A stretch of 64,000 nt of DNA from CBDBFG01 sp965204765 (GTDB lineage Bacteria; Pseudomonadota; Alphaproteobacteria; Caedimonadales; UBA9215). Within the stretch, counting starts at the first letter, position 1. Each line of letters begins with the position of its first letter. This document shows positions 63,417 to 64,000 of the stretch, piece by piece. The DNA lies in the NCBI GenBank assembly GCA_965204765.1, contig CBDBFG010000004.1:558001-622000 (forward strand), read 5' to 3'. A model generated the notes under the pieces. It was not told the DNA's origin and ran no database searches. It worked only from the letters and a program-made list of their open reading frames with translations. The translations under genes were made by a program, and so were the position numbers.

Positions 63417-64000
63417 GTGAGAAATTTTAAATTTACTACAGAATCGTGGGGACAAGAACAAGATTTACGTGACTATTATTTACAAGAATTTTCTGAACAC
63501 AAAGCAGTTACGATTGCGACCGAAAATAAGCTACAGCAAGATTTTGGCAAATTGTGCAGAGTGTGCATTGATTCTATTGTTAAAGGTGGAAAAATTATGT
63601 TTTTTGGCAATGGGGGTAGTGCATCGGATTCACAACATCTGGCAACCGAACTTACCATAAGGTATAAGGATGATAGACAAGCTATACCAGCCCTGGCTTT
63701 GACTACTGATACTTCGACTTTGACTGCAACGCCGAATGATTTTTCATTTGATGTCTTATTTAGCAGGCAAATAGAAGCGCTTGGATCTCCGGAAGATGTT
63801 GCTATAGGTATATCGACTTCTGGTAATAGTGAAAACGTTATTCAAGGATTGATGACTGCGAAGAAGATGGGGATGGTTAGTGCTGCTTTATCTGGCAATA
63901 GTGGTGGTAGATTACATAATATAGCTGATCCGTTGCTTATCGTGCCCTCTGCTACAACTAGTAGGATACAAGAAATGCACATAACTCTTGGACAGATGTT
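63417..64000 (+). CDS. gmhA: Sedoheptulose-7-phosphate isomerase (3' end outside window)
   Basis: 194 codons visible from a GTG with AGAGG upstream. SIS-domain sugar isomerase: KIMFFGNGGSASDSQHLATE, ALTTDTSTLTATPNDFSFD, GISTSGNSENVIQGL, and ATTSRIQEMHITLGQM at the edge. First step of ADP-heptose synthesis, so LPS inner core with heptose is expected. Only the last few residues should be missing. Confidence 0.9.
   Translation, partial: MRNFKFTTESWGQEQDLRDYYLQEFSEHKAVTIATENKLQQDFGKLCRVCIDSIVKGGKIMFFGNGGSASDSQHLATELTIRYKDDRQAIPALALTTDTSTLTATPNDFSFDVLFSRQIEALGSPEDVAIGISTSGNSENVIQGLMTAKKMGMVSAALSGNSGGRLHNIADPLLIVPSATTSRIQEMHITLGQM

Noticed and set aside
1..64000. TGA read as Trp (alternative code), as in some reduced alphaproteobacteria
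   Set aside because: dnaG, murB and ftsW end properly at TGA in ATGA overlaps, and conserved Trp positions in core genes use TGG.
1..64000. CRISPR arrays, tRNA or rRNA genes, prophage
   Set aside because: No spaced direct repeats, no tRNA T-arm/acceptor patterns with matching stems, and no phage structural genes were seen. The heptanucleotide and 105-bp arrays are tandem without spacers.

Overview
The window is AT-rich DNA from an alphaproteobacterium with an obligate, host-associated lifestyle, probably a Rickettsiales- or Holosporales-type intracellular symbiont of a eukaryote. Evidence for the class: the long alphaproteobacterial form of ribosomal protein L36, the pepA-holC-ndk order, an alphaproteobacterial-type ParE, DUF2066-pgsA, and a complete dcw cluster in which ftsA is not followed by ftsZ (as in Rickettsia). 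The alr-mlaE-mlaF order also recalls Rickettsia. The organism cannot be named from the sequence. The standard code is used (TGA is a stop in dnaG, murB, ftsW). No rRNA or tRNA gene was found.

Layout. 1-13.8 kb is mostly an accessory region read from the minus strand: a giant coiled-coil protein cut by the window edge, an outer-membrane barrel (plus strand), an 838-residue Ser/Thr-repeat protein, several unknown secreted proteins, an Rpn-type PD-(D/E)XK nuclease, and broken genes. Plus-strand rpmJ and rpoZ sit inside it. 13.8-30.1 kb is housekeeping: rne, an M48 protease, parE, rplY, pth, mrcA, dnaG, rpoD and an alpha/beta hydrolase, interrupted at 17.3 kb by a secreted RING protein. At 30.4 kb lies a response-regulator receiver domain behind a signal peptide. 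31.4-49.3 kb is the dcw cluster (mraZ rsmH ftsL ftsI murE murF mraY murD ftsW murG murC murB ddl ftsQ ftsA) ending with a lipocalin. 49.3-54.7 kb holds cvpA-radA, a MITE-like element, an IS481-like transposase remnant and a secreted repeat protein. 54.7-62.2 kb is minus-strand housekeeping (mlaF, mlaE, alr, pgsA, DUF2066, ndk, holC, pepA). 62.3-64 kb has rpmG, a zinc-ribbon membrane protein and the start of gmhA on the plus strand.

How it fits together. The cell makes meso-DAP peptidoglycan (complete Mur pathway, Alr, Ddl, PBP1A, FtsI/FtsW), has an asymmetric outer membrane (MlaE/F) and probably heptose-containing LPS (GmhA). Scattered singly or in small groups between these core genes is a set of proteins with N-terminal Sec signal peptides fused to domains that normally work in the cytoplasm or in eukaryotes. 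These are a RCHY1/Pirh2-like CHY/CTCHY/RING-H2 ubiquitin-ligase look-alike, a stand-alone receiver domain with all catalytic residues, and an Rpn nuclease. Coiled-coil and repeat proteins with signal peptides accompany them. I infer a host-directed secretome exported first through Sec. The accessory genes show recent change (perfect 105-bp repeats, a duplicated gene end, homopolymer frameshifts) while the core genes are intact.

The clearest regulatory structure is upstream of mraZ: seven TGGKN boxes at 10-bp steps (one 11-bp step) lie across a good sigma-70 promoter, next to a perfect DnaA box.
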